Assembly (NCBI RefSeq): GCF_003416765.1
Contig: NZ_QSNG01000001.1
Span: forward strand, 1,762,742 to 1,826,741
DNA: 64,000 nt
Direction of reading: 5' to 3'
Source of the DNA: Paratractidigestivibacter faecalis
Lineage (GTDB): Bacteria > Actinomycetota > Coriobacteriia > Coriobacteriales > Atopobiaceae
Shown: in pieces, positions 8,452 to 19,299 of the stretch
Position numbering within the stretch: position 1 is the stretch's first letter
Layout: each line of letters begins with the position of its first letter
Notes under the pieces: generated by a model
What the model saw: only the letters and a program-made list of their open reading frames with translations
What the model was told of the DNA's origin: nothing
The model's database searches: none
Made by a program: the position numbers and the translations under genes

Positions 8452-9531
8452 CTACTCGCCCTTTCCCCACATGCGGTGGAGGCTGTTGGCCAGCACGCCG
8501 GGGTTCTTGACGCCGATCTCTCCCAGGCGGGACGGGTCGTCGTCGACGGCCTCCAGGATCTCCTGCAGTGAGCCGTACTGGTCGACGATCTTGTCGGCCA
8601 TGCCCTCGCGCACCACGGGCACGCGGGAGAGGGTGCGCAGGCCGAGCGGGGTCATGACGCTGTCCTCGCCGCGCTCGTCGGTGAAGCCCAGAATCTTGGC
8701 CACGGACTTGGCGGAGCGGATCTTGGTGTTGTCGGTCTCGTGCAGGCGACGGCGGATGGCCAGGGCGTTCTCCTCCGAGGAGTCCGCCGCGTAGTCCCTG
8801 ATCATGAGGGTGTAGGCCTCATCCATGCCGCCGAGGAACTCCTCGCGCTGCATGAGGGTGATCTTGCCCTCGCTGCCCAGCTGGATGATGCAGTCGTTGA
8901 GCTCCTCACCGGCGGTCATGAGCACCTCGAAGAGGTACAGGATGCTCGTGACGTCGCCGAGCGTGACGAAGTTGTCCAGCTCGAGGCTGGTGAGGCGCAA
9001 GAGGCTGCGGTCCAGCTGCTGGCGGGTGTTCTGCATGGCCACCACGATCTGGTTGACCGAGGCCATGATGTCGCTCACGGGCTTGAGCTCGAAGCCCTTG
9101 CCGTCCACGTAGACGTTGACAACGGCGCGGCGCTCGGAGACCGAGATGACGGTGGCGTGCGTGAGCAGGCTCATGCGCGCGGCCGTACGGTGGCGGGTGC
9201 CCGTCTCGGACGTGGGCAGCGACGGGTTGGGGTTGAGGTGGTAGTTGGCGCGCAGGATCTTGGTGAGGTCCTTGTCCACCACGATGGCGCCGTCCATCTT
9301 GCAGAGCTCGAAGAGGCGGTTGGCCGTGAAGGAGACGTCGAGCTTGAAGCCGTCGTCTCCGGCGGCGAGCACGTTGTCGGTGTCTCCGACGCAGATGAGC
9401 GCCCCCATGTGGCCGGCGATGATCATGTCCAGGGCGTGGCGCAGGGCCGTGCCGGGCGCCGTCTTCTTGATGGCGTCCTCCAGGCGGGTGTCGCGGTCCG
9501 CGCCGATGGCCTCAAACTGTCCGGTGTCCAT
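8452..9531 (-). CDS. disA: DNA integrity scanning protein DisA, diadenylate cyclase
   Basis: A 359-residue DisA that makes c-di-AMP from two ATP and scans DNA for branched lesions. The catalytic DGA motif is at residues 80-82 and RHR at 113-115. A central helical spine and a C-terminal helix-hairpin-helix region (SRLGEIGVKNPGVLANSLHR) are intact. GGAGG is seen upstream of the ATG. radA, which often precedes disA, is absent here; clpC is upstream instead. Confidence 0.95.
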   Translation of the reverse strand: MDTGQFEAIGADRDTRLEDAIKKTAPGTALRHALDMIIAGHMGALICVGDTDNVLAAGDDGFKLDVSFTANRLFELCKMDGAIVVDKDLTKILRANYHLNPNPSLPTSETGTRHRTAARMSLLTHATVISVSERRAVVNVYVDGKGFELKPVSDIMASVNQIVVAMQNTRQQLDRSLLRLTSLELDNFVTLGDVTSILYLFEVLMTAGEELNDCIIQLGSEGKITLMQREEFLGGMDEAYTLMIRDYAADSSEENALAIRRRLHETDNTKIRSAKSVAKILGFTDERGEDSVMTPLGLRTLSRVPVVREGMADKIVDQYGSLQEILEAVDDDPSRLGEIGVKNPGVLANSLHRMWGKGE

Positions 9532-9617
9532 GCGGCATACCTCCGTATAGGAGCCGGCCCCGCGTGGGGGCCGGCAGTGGTCTTTCTAGAGTATAAGGCG
9601 AGAAGCCCGTCCGGCCG

Positions 9618-12218
<2,601 letters not shown>

Positions 12219-12346
12219 GTGGGTGGTTCCCTTTCGCGCAAGCCCCGCGGGCGGGGCAGAGTGTGCAATGTAAGTGTGTACCCGCCGCGCCGGGTTGGCA
12301 AACCGGCGACACCTGACGGCAACGGCCGGGGCAGGGCGGGCCTTCC

Positions 12347-12366
12347 GGCGAGAAGCGCTTCTCGCC
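12347..12366. repeat. Perfect 20-bp palindrome upstream of clpC
   Basis: GGCGAGAAGCGCTTCTCGCC is a perfect palindrome between lysS and clpC. The same half-site occurs as an inverted pair in other intergenic spots (26313-26329 and 30704-30733). It could be an operator or a member of a genome-wide motif family. Confidence 0.6.
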
Positions 12367-12393
12367 CGGCGCCTGGCTTTGCGCCCACGAGAC

Positions 12394-12430
12394 AAAAACG
12401 GCCCGGTCCGGGAGTGCCGGATCGGGCCGT
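12394..12430 (-). terminator. Intrinsic terminator after lysS
   Basis: On the minus strand the stem ACGGCCCGATCCGG/CCGGACCGGGCCGT (12399-12430) is followed by TTTTTG, 27 bases past the lysS stop. Confidence 0.88.
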
Positions 12431-12456
12431 CGGGTCTTTGGCCTGTGCGCGAGGCG

Positions 12457-14676
12457 CTACTCCACGCCCTCGCAGGTGGGCTGGATGGCCTTCATGGCCT
12501 CGATGACGCTGGCAAAGAGGTCGTCGAGCTCCATGCCGTTGAGCTCGGCGCCCCTGCGGATGACGTCGCGGTCGCAGCCGGCGGCAAAGCGCTTGTCCTT
12601 GAACTTCTTCTTGAGCGACTTGAGCTCGAAGTCCATGACGGACTTGGACGGGCGCATGAGCACGGCAGCCTGGATGAGGCCGGACAGCTCGTCGCAGGCA
12701 AACAGGACGCACTCCATCTTGCAGCTGGGAGCCGGAAGGTCCGGGTTGTTGTCGGAGTTGTGCGTCTGGATGGCGCGGGCCAGCTCCTTGGTGCCGCCAG
12801 CCTCCTCGATGAGCTCGGCCGCCTTCACGGTGTGCTGGACCTCGTCCTGGAACTTCTCCCAGTCAAGGTCGTGGAGAAGGCCGACCTGGCCCCAGAACTC
12901 CACGTTTGCCGGGTCGTACTTCTGCGCGTAGTAGCGCATGAGGCCCTCGAGGGTCTGGCCGTGGGCAATGTGGAACGGGTCCTCGTTGTACTTCTTCAGC
13001 AGGTCGAAGGCCTGGTCGCGCGTGAGGCCGGTCTCAAGCGCGGGGGCGTCGGCGTGGGCGGCGGCAGCCTCGTTGGAGGCGCCGTGCTCGGCGTCGTCGG
13101 CCAGCGCGTCCACGGAGGCGGCGGCGTTGTCGGTGGTCTCGGGCAGCTGAGAAGCAATGTCGGCGCGGGTGATGACCTCGGGCTTCATCTGCGGGAAGAG
13201 AAGGACGTCGCGGATGGCCGGGGCATCGCAGAACAGCATGATCATGCGGTCGATGCCGTAGCCGATGCCGCCTGCGGGGGGCATGCCGTACTCGAGGGCG
13301 CGCACGTAGTCGTAGTCATAGCCCATGGCCTCGTCGTCGCCGAAGCCCTTGGCCGCGACCTGCTCGGCAAAGCGGCCGGCCTGGTCGACGGGGTCGTTGA
13401 GCTCGGAGAAGGCATTGGCGTACTCGTGGCCGCAGATGACCAGCTCAAAGCGGTCGGTCAGGCGCGGGTCGTCGTCCTTGCGCTTGGAGAGGGGGCTGAC
13501 CTCCTCGGGGTAGTCGCAGACGAAGGTCGGGTTGACCAGCGTGGCCTCGCCCAGCTCGTCGTAGAGCTCGAAGACCAGCTTGCCGGCGCCCCAGTTCTCC
13601 TGCCACTCGATGCCGTGCTTCTCGCAGATCTGGCGCAGGCGCTCGATAGGGGTGTCCATGTCCACGTGCTCGCCGCAGGCGCGGGAGGCAACCTCGGAGA
13701 GGGGCAGGGACTCCCAGGTGCCGGACATGTCGACGGTCTGGCCCTGGTAGGTGATGACCTCGTGGCCCTCCTCGCAGCCGCAGACCTCGCGGGCGATGGT
13801 CTTGAAGAGGCCCTGGGTGAGCTCCTTCATGCCGTCCAGGTCGGAGTAGGCGCAGTAGGCCTCCATGGAGGTGAACTCGGGATTGTGGGTGAGGTCCATG
13901 CCCTCGTTGCGGAACTGGCGGCCGATCTCAAAGACGCGCTCGAGGCCGCCCACGATGCAGCGCTTGAGGGGCAGCTCGGTGGCGATGCGCAGATAGAAGT
14001 CGCGGTCGAGCGCGTTGAAGTGCGTGACAAACGGCTTGGCGTTGGCACCGCCCAGGATGGCGTGCATCATGGGGGTCTCGACCTCCATGTAGCCGTCGGC
14101 CTCCATGTAGCGGCGGATGAGGCTGATGATCTGGCTGCGCTTGCGGAAGGTGTCGCGGACCTCGGGGTTCATGATGAGGTCGACGTAGCGCTGGCGGTAG
14201 CGAACCTCGCGGTCGGTCAAGCCGTGGAACTTCTCGGGCAGCGGGCGCAGGGACTTGGAGAGCAGCTCGACGTGCGTGGGGGCAATGGAGAGCTGGCCAC
14301 GGCGGGTGCGCAGCACGGCACCGGTGGCGCCGATGATGTCGCCCAGGTCAAGCTGGCCCAGGAGCGCCCACTCGTCCTCGGGCAGGTCGTTCACGCGGCA
14401 GAAGAGCTGAATCTGCGCGGTGCAATCCTCGAGCACGATAAAGGCGGCCTTGCCCTGCTTGCGGAAGGCGCGGATGCGGCCGGTGAGGGAGTAGACGTCC
14501 TCAGTGTCGGTGCCGTCGGGGAGGTCTGCGTAGCGCTCCTCGAGGTCGGCGGCGTGGGCCGTCACCGTGGAGTGGATGGGGTAGGGCTGGACGCCCGCGT
14601 CGATAAGTGCCTGGCGGCGGGCGCGGCGCTGCGCCCTCTCGTCGTTGGTGCTGGGGGTTGCGGTCTTCTCGGCCAT
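12457..14676 (-). CDS. lysS: Lysine--tRNA ligase (class II) fused to a C-terminal HD domain
   Basis: A 739-residue protein; ordinary class II LysRS is about 500. Residues 1 to about 505 are a complete enzyme: OB-fold anticodon domain, motif 2 (FEIGRQFRNEGMDLTHNPEF) and motif 3 (GGIGYGIDRMIML near 465-476). An Ala/Asp-rich linker (about 505-560) leads to an HD-type domain (about 563-739). That domain has His569 and His572, the HD pair His602-Asp603 in VGLLHDLDW, His639 in QTHNSD and CDEL further on. The second part resembles stand-alone HDIG-type hydrolases of anaerobes. Its substrate is unknown. There is no stop or frameshift between the halves. ATG at 14676 was chosen over an upstream TTG because of AGGA spacing. 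Confidence 0.92.
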   Translation of the reverse strand: MAEKTATPSTNDERAQRRARRQALIDAGVQPYPIHSTVTAHAADLEERYADLPDGTDTEDVYSLTGRIRAFRKQGKAAFIVLEDCTAQIQLFCRVNDLPEDEWALLGQLDLGDIIGATGAVLRTRRGQLSIAPTHVELLSKSLRPLPEKFHGLTDREVRYRQRYVDLIMNPEVRDTFRKRSQIISLIRRYMEADGYMEVETPMMHAILGGANAKPFVTHFNALDRDFYLRIATELPLKRCIVGGLERVFEIGRQFRNEGMDLTHNPEFTSMEAYCAYSDLDGMKELTQGLFKTIAREVCGCEEGHEVITYQGQTVDMSGTWESLPLSEVASRACGEHVDMDTPIERLRQICEKHGIEWQENWGAGKLVFELYDELGEATLVNPTFVCDYPEEVSPLSKRKDDDPRLTDRFELVICGHEYANAFSELNDPVDQAGRFAEQVAAKGFGDDEAMGYDYDYVRALEYGMPPAGGIGYGIDRMIMLFCDAPAIRDVLLFPQMKPEVITRADIASQLPETTDNAAASVDALADDAEHGASNEAAAAHADAPALETGLTRDQAFDLLKKYNEDPFHIAHGQTLEGLMRYYAQKYDPANVEFWGQVGLLHDLDWEKFQDEVQHTVKAAELIEEAGGTKELARAIQTHNSDNNPDLPAPSCKMECVLFACDELSGLIQAAVLMRPSKSVMDFELKSLKKKFKDKRFAAGCDRDVIRRGAELNGMELDDLFASVIEAMKAIQPTCEGVE

Positions 14677-14700
14677 TTGGTTCCTGCCTTTCAATAGAAA

Positions 14701-14734
14701 CGCCCCGTATCTGCAGCTATGCAGGCACGGGGCG
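14701..14734 (-). terminator. Stem-loop between greA and lysS
   Basis: The stem CGCCCCGT/ACGGGGCG (14701-14734), with an inner CTGCA hairpin, is followed on the minus strand by TTTCTATT. It looks like a partial terminator that could let some greA transcript read into lysS. Confidence 0.6.
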
Positions 14735-14757
14735 TCAGCACTCGGTTGGGCTTGCGC

Positions 14758-15237
14758 TTAGCGGGTGATCGCCGTGATGGTGTACTTTTTGGCCTTGCCC
14801 GTCGGGGTGACGAACTCGACCTCCTCACCCTCGCCGTGGCCGATGAGGGCCTGACCGGCAGGAGACTCGTTGGAGATCTTGTGCTCCAGGGAGTTGGTCT
14901 CGGTGGTGCCCACGATGGTGAACTCCGTGGTCTTGCCCTTGGCGTCAACCAGGGTGACAGTGGTGCCGATGGAGACCTTCAGGTTGGCGTGGCTGCCGGC
15001 GGCGACGACGGTGGCGACGGAGAGAATCTGGCGAATCTCGTTGATGCGGGACTCGTTGTGGGACTGCTCCTCCTTGGCGGCGTCGTACTCGGAGTTCTCG
15101 GAGAGATCGCCGAAGCCGCGGGCCTCCTTGATGCGCTCGACGATCTCGTCGTGCTTCTCGCCCTCGCGGTACGCGAGCTCCTCCACCAGCTTCTGGCGGC
15201 CTTCGGGGGTGAGCTCGATCTTCTTGGAGTTGTCCAT
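14758..15237 (-). CDS. greA: Transcription elongation factor GreA
   Basis: A 159-residue GreA, which enters the RNA polymerase secondary channel and stimulates transcript cleavage in backtracked complexes. The N-terminal coiled coil (about 1-75) carries FGDLSENSEYDAAKEEQ with the acidic tip residues near 42-48, and the C-terminal FKBP-like domain ends at residue 159. Length and motifs are typical. It lies between tatA and lysS, all leftward. Confidence 0.96.
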   Translation of the reverse strand: MDNSKKIELTPEGRQKLVEELAYREGEKHDEIVERIKEARGFGDLSENSEYDAAKEEQSHNESRINEIRQILSVATVVAAGSHANLKVSIGTTVTLVDAKGKTTEFTIVGTTETNSLEHKISNESPAGQALIGHGEGEEVEFVTPTGKAKKYTITAITR

Positions 15238-15291
15238 GTTCTGCTCTCTACTTGACGCGGTCTTGCGGGGTTGGTGGTGCGGGCGCGACGG

Positions 15292-15609
15292 CTACTCGCC
15301 GAACTTGTGGCCGCACTTGCTGCAGAAGGCAGCACCGGCGGGGTTCTTGGCGCCGCACTCGCCGCAGAACTGGGTGTCCTCGACGTCGGCGTCGGCGTCG
15401 TCCTCGTCGGCGACGACCTCGACGGCGTCATCGTCGGAGGCGGGCTTCTTGGCGGACTTCTCGTCCTCGCCCTCCTCCATGCCCTCGCGGACGTTCTTCA
15501 CGGTCTTGCCGAGGGCGGAGCCGATCTTCGGGAGGTTCTTGGGCCCGAAGATGACCAGGACGACGACAAGGATGATGACGAGCTCGGGAACGCCAAGACC
15601 AAGAATCAT
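15292..15609 (-). CDS. tatA: TatA-family twin-arginine translocase subunit with C-terminal zinc ribbon
   Basis: A 105-residue protein. Residues 5-21 are the short TatA membrane helix, followed by the hinge FGPKNLPKIG (21-30) and an amphipathic helix. An acidic linker (about 58-79) leads to a zinc-ribbon-like tail with two CxxC pairs, Cys82/Cys85 and Cys96/Cys99. Plain TatA ends in a disordered tail, so the ribbon is unusual. GGAGG precedes the ATG. It would form the Tat pore with TatC, which is not in this window, and could serve the Tat substrate at 19300. Confidence 0.88.
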   Translation of the reverse strand: MILGLGVPELVIILVVVLVIFGPKNLPKIGSALGKTVKNVREGMEEGEDEKSAKKPASDDDAVEVVADEDDADADVEDTQFCGECGAKNPAGAAFCSKCGHKFGE

Positions 15610-15671
15610 GTGAATTCCTCCGTTTGTGGTGATGTGCGACGGCCCGCTGGGGCCGCACAGACGTATGGGCT

Positions 15672-15701
15672 AGTATAGCCGAGGTTCGGGCATACTCACA
15701 A
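15672..15701 (-). promoter_or_regulatory. Candidate promoter of tatA
   Basis: Minus strand TTGTGA (15696-15701), 18 bases, TATACT (15672-15677), about 60 bases upstream of tatA. An inverted repeat CAATCTC/GAGATTG (15699-15720) overlaps the -35 edge and sits between the divergent genes, so it may be an operator. Confidence 0.5.
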
Positions 15702-15760
15702 TCTCTAAAACGCGAGATTGCAACCTAATAATTTACCTCAATGAGAAGGGACGTGGCCCC

Positions 15761-16564
15761 GTGGGACCCCTCTTTGTGTGGAGCACCGTCATTGGACTCG
15801 TTCTTGTCGCCATAGTGGCGGCGCTGCCGTGGCTGCTCAAGAAGCGCGGCGTGACCATGTGCCAAACAAAGTTTGGCACCACGCTCATCTTTGAGTCGGA
15901 GAACGCCGACGGAACGCCGGTGCGCCTCATCAACGTAAACGGGACCTTCCAGTCCGTGTGCTACCTGCCCGATGAACTGCACTTTGAGCTGGCGTGCCTC
16001 TACCACAGGGAGATGGCCGACGTCATCGACCAGATGGCAAGAAGCGCCCAGGGCCAGGGGCGACAGCTCCGCGTGCTGGTCATGGGCGGCGGCGGCTATT
16101 CTCTGCCCAAGTACCTGGCCGCCTACGTGCCCAACGCACACGTGGAGGTCATCGAGGTCGACCCGGCCATGACCAAGATTGCCCGCGAGCAGTTCTTCCT
16201 GGACGAGTGCCTAGAAGTCACGGGCGCCGAAGGGGACGGGCGCCTCGTGCTGGTAAACGACGACGCCTGGGGCTACCTGCAGCGCCAAGACGAGCCCTAC
16301 GACGTCATCGTCAACGACGCGTTCTCGGGCAAGAGGCCGCTGGGTCCCATGAAGACCGACGAGGGCGCCCGCGTGGTGCGCGCGCACCTGGCCGACGGCG
16401 GTGCCTACCTGGCAAACGTCCGCAGCGCCTGCGAGGGGCGCCGCGCCGCCACGCTGCGCGAGGTGCGGGAGGCCTTCGGCCGCGAGTTCGCTAGCTGCCG
16501 CGTGGTTCCGGAGTGGGAGGACGAGCCGGAGAAGCCCGGAAACAATGTGTTTATAGCCAGGTAG
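15761..16564 (+). CDS. Spermidine synthase-like SAM-dependent methyltransferase-fold protein, membrane-anchored
   Basis: A 267-residue protein with one N-terminal membrane segment (about 5-27) and a Rossmann domain of the spermidine synthase superfamily: VLVMGGGGYSLPKYL (105-119), VEVIEVDPAMTKIA (128-141) and VIVNDAFSGKR (near 187). True spermidine synthases have GGGDG at the loop, while this has GGGGYSLP, so polyamine synthesis is doubtful and the acceptor is unknown. The start is GTG at 15761 with GAAGGGA about 10 bases upstream; the nearby ATG at 15741 is out of frame. Confidence 0.75.
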   Translation: MGPLFVWSTVIGLVLVAIVAALPWLLKKRGVTMCQTKFGTTLIFESENADGTPVRLINVNGTFQSVCYLPDELHFELACLYHREMADVIDQMARSAQGQGRQLRVLVMGGGGYSLPKYLAAYVPNAHVEVIEVDPAMTKIAREQFFLDECLEVTGAEGDGRLVLVNDDAWGYLQRQDEPYDVIVNDAFSGKRPLGPMKTDEGARVVRAHLADGGAYLANVRSACEGRRAATLREVREAFGREFASCRVVPEWEDEPEKPGNNVFIAR

Positions 16565-16623
16565 GCGGCCTCGGAGCCAACTAACGACCAGGCCGTGGCC
16601 TCAACTCGGCGGTTCCAATTTAG

Positions 16624-17541
16624 TCACCCATTTTCAACGGTTTTGCCAGATAGAACAAAGCCAAGGACTTCTCCATCCATATTTGCTTCCAGGGTCCATC
16701 CCATGTCCTCGGCCAGCTTTTTTGCCGTCGAGAGGCCAAGTCCCAAGCCGCCATTGAGCCGTTTTGTACCCTCTCCTCGAAAACGTTCAAATAGACCAGA
16801 CTCATCGGGTCTGGCGTCGCCCTTGATTAGGTTCGCTATTTCGAGAGTCCACGTGCTACCGTTTGACTTTTGAATTAGCCTTAGGGACCCATTTCCATGC
16901 CTAAGTGCATTGGAGACAAGATTGTCGATGATGCGCTTTAGCGCGCCCTCATCCGCCTCTACAAGGATTGCCTCATCCGCAAAGCCGATGACGGGCTCCC
17001 AGGCTCTTCTCGCGAGGTCTTCTTCGTAACCCCCCAACACCTCAAGGGTCACCGGCAGCAGCGCGACTGTTTTGAACTCATACTTCCGTTCCGGATCGCT
17101 CGCACGGACATAGAGGGCAAGCTGGTCAATCAGGTTTTCGACATCCCCGATTCTTCTTTCGGCGGCCCTCAGACGCGCCTGAGCCACTTCGGGTTTGCAT
17201 TCCCCCATAGCCAGTTGAAGGTAGCCCTTAGCGCCCGTCAGGGGCGTACGCACGTCATGCGCCAGAGAAGATAAACCGCGCGAATATTCTATTGCCTCAT
17301 TGCGAGCACCCGCAGCGGCAACCCGCGCTTTGTTCATATAGACGGACGCTTCGCGACAAAGCGCCTTCCACCCTTCTGTGGGAATCGACACCTTCAGGTC
17401 CTCTGATTCAAGCCCCTGGTTTTGGCGCATTGCATCAGCAACGCCATTGAGCTGCCGCTCGTAGATGAGGCATGCCAAGAAGAAGCCCAAGAAAAAGGAT
17501 GCACCCACAATCGAATAGAACACTGCCGACGCCCTCTCCAC
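16624..17541 (-). CDS. Sensor histidine kinase of the low-GC island
   Basis: A 305-residue kinase with one N-terminal membrane segment (about 8-27), almost no extracellular part and no recognisable sensor domain. The H box LSSLAHDVRTPLTGAKGY holds His95. The N box IIDNLVSNALRHG is near 204-216 and the G box GGLGLGLSTAKKLAEDMGW near 267-285. It starts with GTG 11 bases after the ATPase gene and ends the response regulator-ATPase-kinase operon. The lack of a sensor domain suggests it senses in or at the membrane or through a partner; the adjacent ATPase is a candidate. Codon use is more AT-rich than in flanking genes. Confidence 0.85.
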   Translation of the reverse strand: MERASAVFYSIVGASFFLGFFLACLIYERQLNGVADAMRQNQGLESEDLKVSIPTEGWKALCREASVYMNKARVAAAGARNEAIEYSRGLSSLAHDVRTPLTGAKGYLQLAMGECKPEVAQARLRAAERRIGDVENLIDQLALYVRASDPERKYEFKTVALLPVTLEVLGGYEEDLARRAWEPVIGFADEAILVEADEGALKRIIDNLVSNALRHGNGSLRLIQKSNGSTWTLEIANLIKGDARPDESGLFERFRGEGTKRLNGGLGLGLSTAKKLAEDMGWTLEANMDGEVLGFVLSGKTVENG

Positions 17542-17552
17542 GACTCGCGTAT

Positions 17553-18440
17553 TTACTGATCAAGCAGCGAGACAGGCGTACGCCTCTGGTGCCTGAGCTC
17601 AATGACGACCGCCCCCAGCTCATGAAGCAGACGACCCAGCTCCGTCTCCCCGCACCCGGTGACCCTTATGAAGTGAAGCCCCTCGTCAGCGTCGAGCTCG
17701 ATTGAGAGCGCCGAGGCCGGTAGCCTTTCGGAGAGAGCGGCGAAATCTTTAGCGAGGTTTGTCGTCCTGACCATGTGTGACTCGCCTCCCGCCTCTGAAA
17801 GCTGGCTCCCCTTCACAATGCCCCTTAAAGAGGGGCCGTCAAACGCCGCATAGGAATCAGCTCGGCATCTCAGCGAATCGGGGGATTTTGTCCCGCACAC
17901 AAGAGTCAGCCCCATCTCTCTCGACACATCCCTGACCACTGACATGAACTCGCCTGCGTCGGCCGAGACGAGACCACGGCATGGTTCGTCAATCAACAGG
18001 ATGCGCGGCTTATCCACGAGGGCAAGCGCAAGGTGGCCCAGACGACGCTCCAGAATGCCACATTCAGACACTCGCTTATCCCGGAAGTCGACCCCGGCAA
18101 CATCCATTGCCTCAGCCGAGGCACTAACTGGATGTGGCACTCGGCGCCTCAGGGCGTAAGCCTGGACATTAGCGCGAAGGGTCGCATGCTCGAAGGCAAA
18201 CGAGTCGCTTCGCATAAACGCCGGCTTGTTGCACACCCTATGCGCCGGCCGACCAAATAGTAGCGCCGCGCCTAAATCAGGCCGAGCCGTGCCAGATACA
18301 AGTGAGAGCACCGCTGAAACGGAACGGCCAGATCCGGTTATCACCCAAAACGCCCCCATGGGAATACTCAGGGACACGGAGTTCAGAACGGTCTCCCCAC
18401 TATCGACTTTCGTAACGCCAGCGAGTTGGATGGCATTCAC
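17553..18440 (-). CDS. ABC-type ATPase homologue with degraded catalytic motifs
   Basis: A 295-residue protein laid out like BcrA/YhaQ-type ABC ATPases, including a C-terminal domain (about 220-295) ending in LGRLLHELGAVVIELRHQ. The key motifs have decayed. Walker A is VITGSGRSV (33-41) with Arg39 for the catalytic Lys. No Q-loop Gln is evident. The signature is SECGI (125-129) rather than LSGGQ, and the H-loop position is Lys185. Walker B RILLIDEP (146-153) is intact. No permease gene is nearby. It overlaps the regulator stop (GTGA, 18437-18440). This suggests a sensing or scaffolding role in the two-component system rather than transport. Confidence 0.75.
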   Translation of the reverse strand: MNAIQLAGVTKVDSGETVLNSVSLSIPMGAFWVITGSGRSVSAVLSLVSGTARPDLGAALLFGRPAHRVCNKPAFMRSDSFAFEHATLRANVQAYALRRRVPHPVSASAEAMDVAGVDFRDKRVSECGILERRLGHLALALVDKPRILLIDEPCRGLVSADAGEFMSVVRDVSREMGLTLVCGTKSPDSLRCRADSYAAFDGPSLRGIVKGSQLSEAGGESHMVRTTNLAKDFAALSERLPASALSIELDADEGLHFIRVTGCGETELGRLLHELGAVVIELRHQRRTPVSLLDQ

Positions 18441-19138
18441 TGAGCCCGTCCCTTCTCAGCCGGTCGTACACGAAAGCCGACTCCCCAAACTGTATTTAGA
18501 TAGGCATCCGTCCCCGTCGGTTTTAATTTTGATCGTATATTTGACACGTGAACATTGATCGTATTGGCATCGTCGCCGTAGGGTTGCCCCCATACCGCCT
18601 CAAATAGCTCAGGGCGCGTAAACACGCGGTTGGGCCTCTCCGCCATCAGGGCTATCAGGTCAAACTCCATTTTCGTTAACGGTATGAACTCTCCATCCAC
18701 GTAAAAGCTCCGCGTTGATTTGTTGAGCGACCAACGACCTAAGGTGAGTTCATCGCAGACGAGGGGAGCCACCCCCGCATGACGCAATTGAACGGCAACG
18801 CGAGCGGCCAGTTCATCCAAGTCGAAAGGCTTTGCCAAATAGTCGTCAGCCCCAAGAGTTAAGAGCTCGACCTTGTCTCCAGGAGTGTCGCGAGCCGACA
18901 TAATTAAAGTTGGCAAGCTGCGTCCGCTTGCGCGAATATAGCGAATCAGTGTCTCCCCGGGACAATCGGGAAGCATAAGATCACAAATCAGAACGTCGGG
19001 CCATTGCTTTGAGAGCCAACCAAGCGCCGAGACCCCATCGTGCATCACGACACACTTCAAACCATCCTTGTCCAATCGTTGGGCAACGACTTCAGCGATG
19101 TCTCGGTCATCCTCGACGATTAGGGCGAGCTTTTCCAT
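18437..19138 (-). CDS. OmpR/PhoB-family response regulator
   Basis: A 233-residue regulator. The receiver domain has the acidic pair Asp10-Asp11, phospho-acceptor Asp53 (LICDLMLP), Ser81 and Lys103 (LAKPFD). The C-terminal winged helix (about 130-230) has the recognition region NTINVHVSNIRSKLK. ATG at 19138 was chosen because homologues begin MEKxALIVEDD; a GTG one codon earlier is possible. It is first in the operon and faces the Tat-exported protein gene across a 161-base AT-rich gap, so that gene is a natural target. Confidence 0.9.
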   Translation of the reverse strand: MEKLALIVEDDRDIAEVVAQRLDKDGLKCVVMHDGVSALGWLSKQWPDVLICDLMLPDCPGETLIRYIRASGRSLPTLIMSARDTPGDKVELLTLGADDYLAKPFDLDELAARVAVQLRHAGVAPLVCDELTLGRWSLNKSTRSFYVDGEFIPLTKMEFDLIALMAERPNRVFTRPELFEAVWGQPYGDDANTINVHVSNIRSKLKPTGTDAYLNTVWGVGFRVRPAEKGRAQ

Positions 19139-19299
19139 CACAACCCCCGCTTCCCTCCGACGCAATCATACGCAAGAAGGGTTGCGCCAGAATAGAAGTT
19201 AGACTCTTATAACTTTCTTAATTCGCAGTTTAGCGCTGCCCAACTTATTTCGCTCACGCTTATCTACGTAGGCAGTACCCAGCAACGGAAAGGATTGAC
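19139..19299. promoter_or_regulatory. AT-rich divergent promoter region of the island
   Basis: The gap between the response regulator and the Tat substrate gene. TATGAT on the minus strand (about 19164-19169) and TATAAC on the plus strand (about 19208-19213) could be -10 boxes, but no convincing -35 was found for either. No clear operator repeat was recognised. Confidence 0.3.

Noticed and set aside
9553-9575. Terminator between clpC and disA
   Set aside because: GCCGGCCCC/GGGGCCGGC forms a stem, but no U-tract follows on the minus strand, so it is not listed as a terminator.
15761-16564. Calling this gene speE (spermidine synthase)
   Set aside because: The SAM loop is GGGGYSLP rather than GGGDG, and no speD or other polyamine genes are near, so only the fold is claimed.
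17553-18440. Reading the ATPase gene as a plain pseudogene
   Set aside because: The frame is open over 295 codons, overlaps its neighbours for coupled translation, and keeps Walker B and the C-terminal domain.
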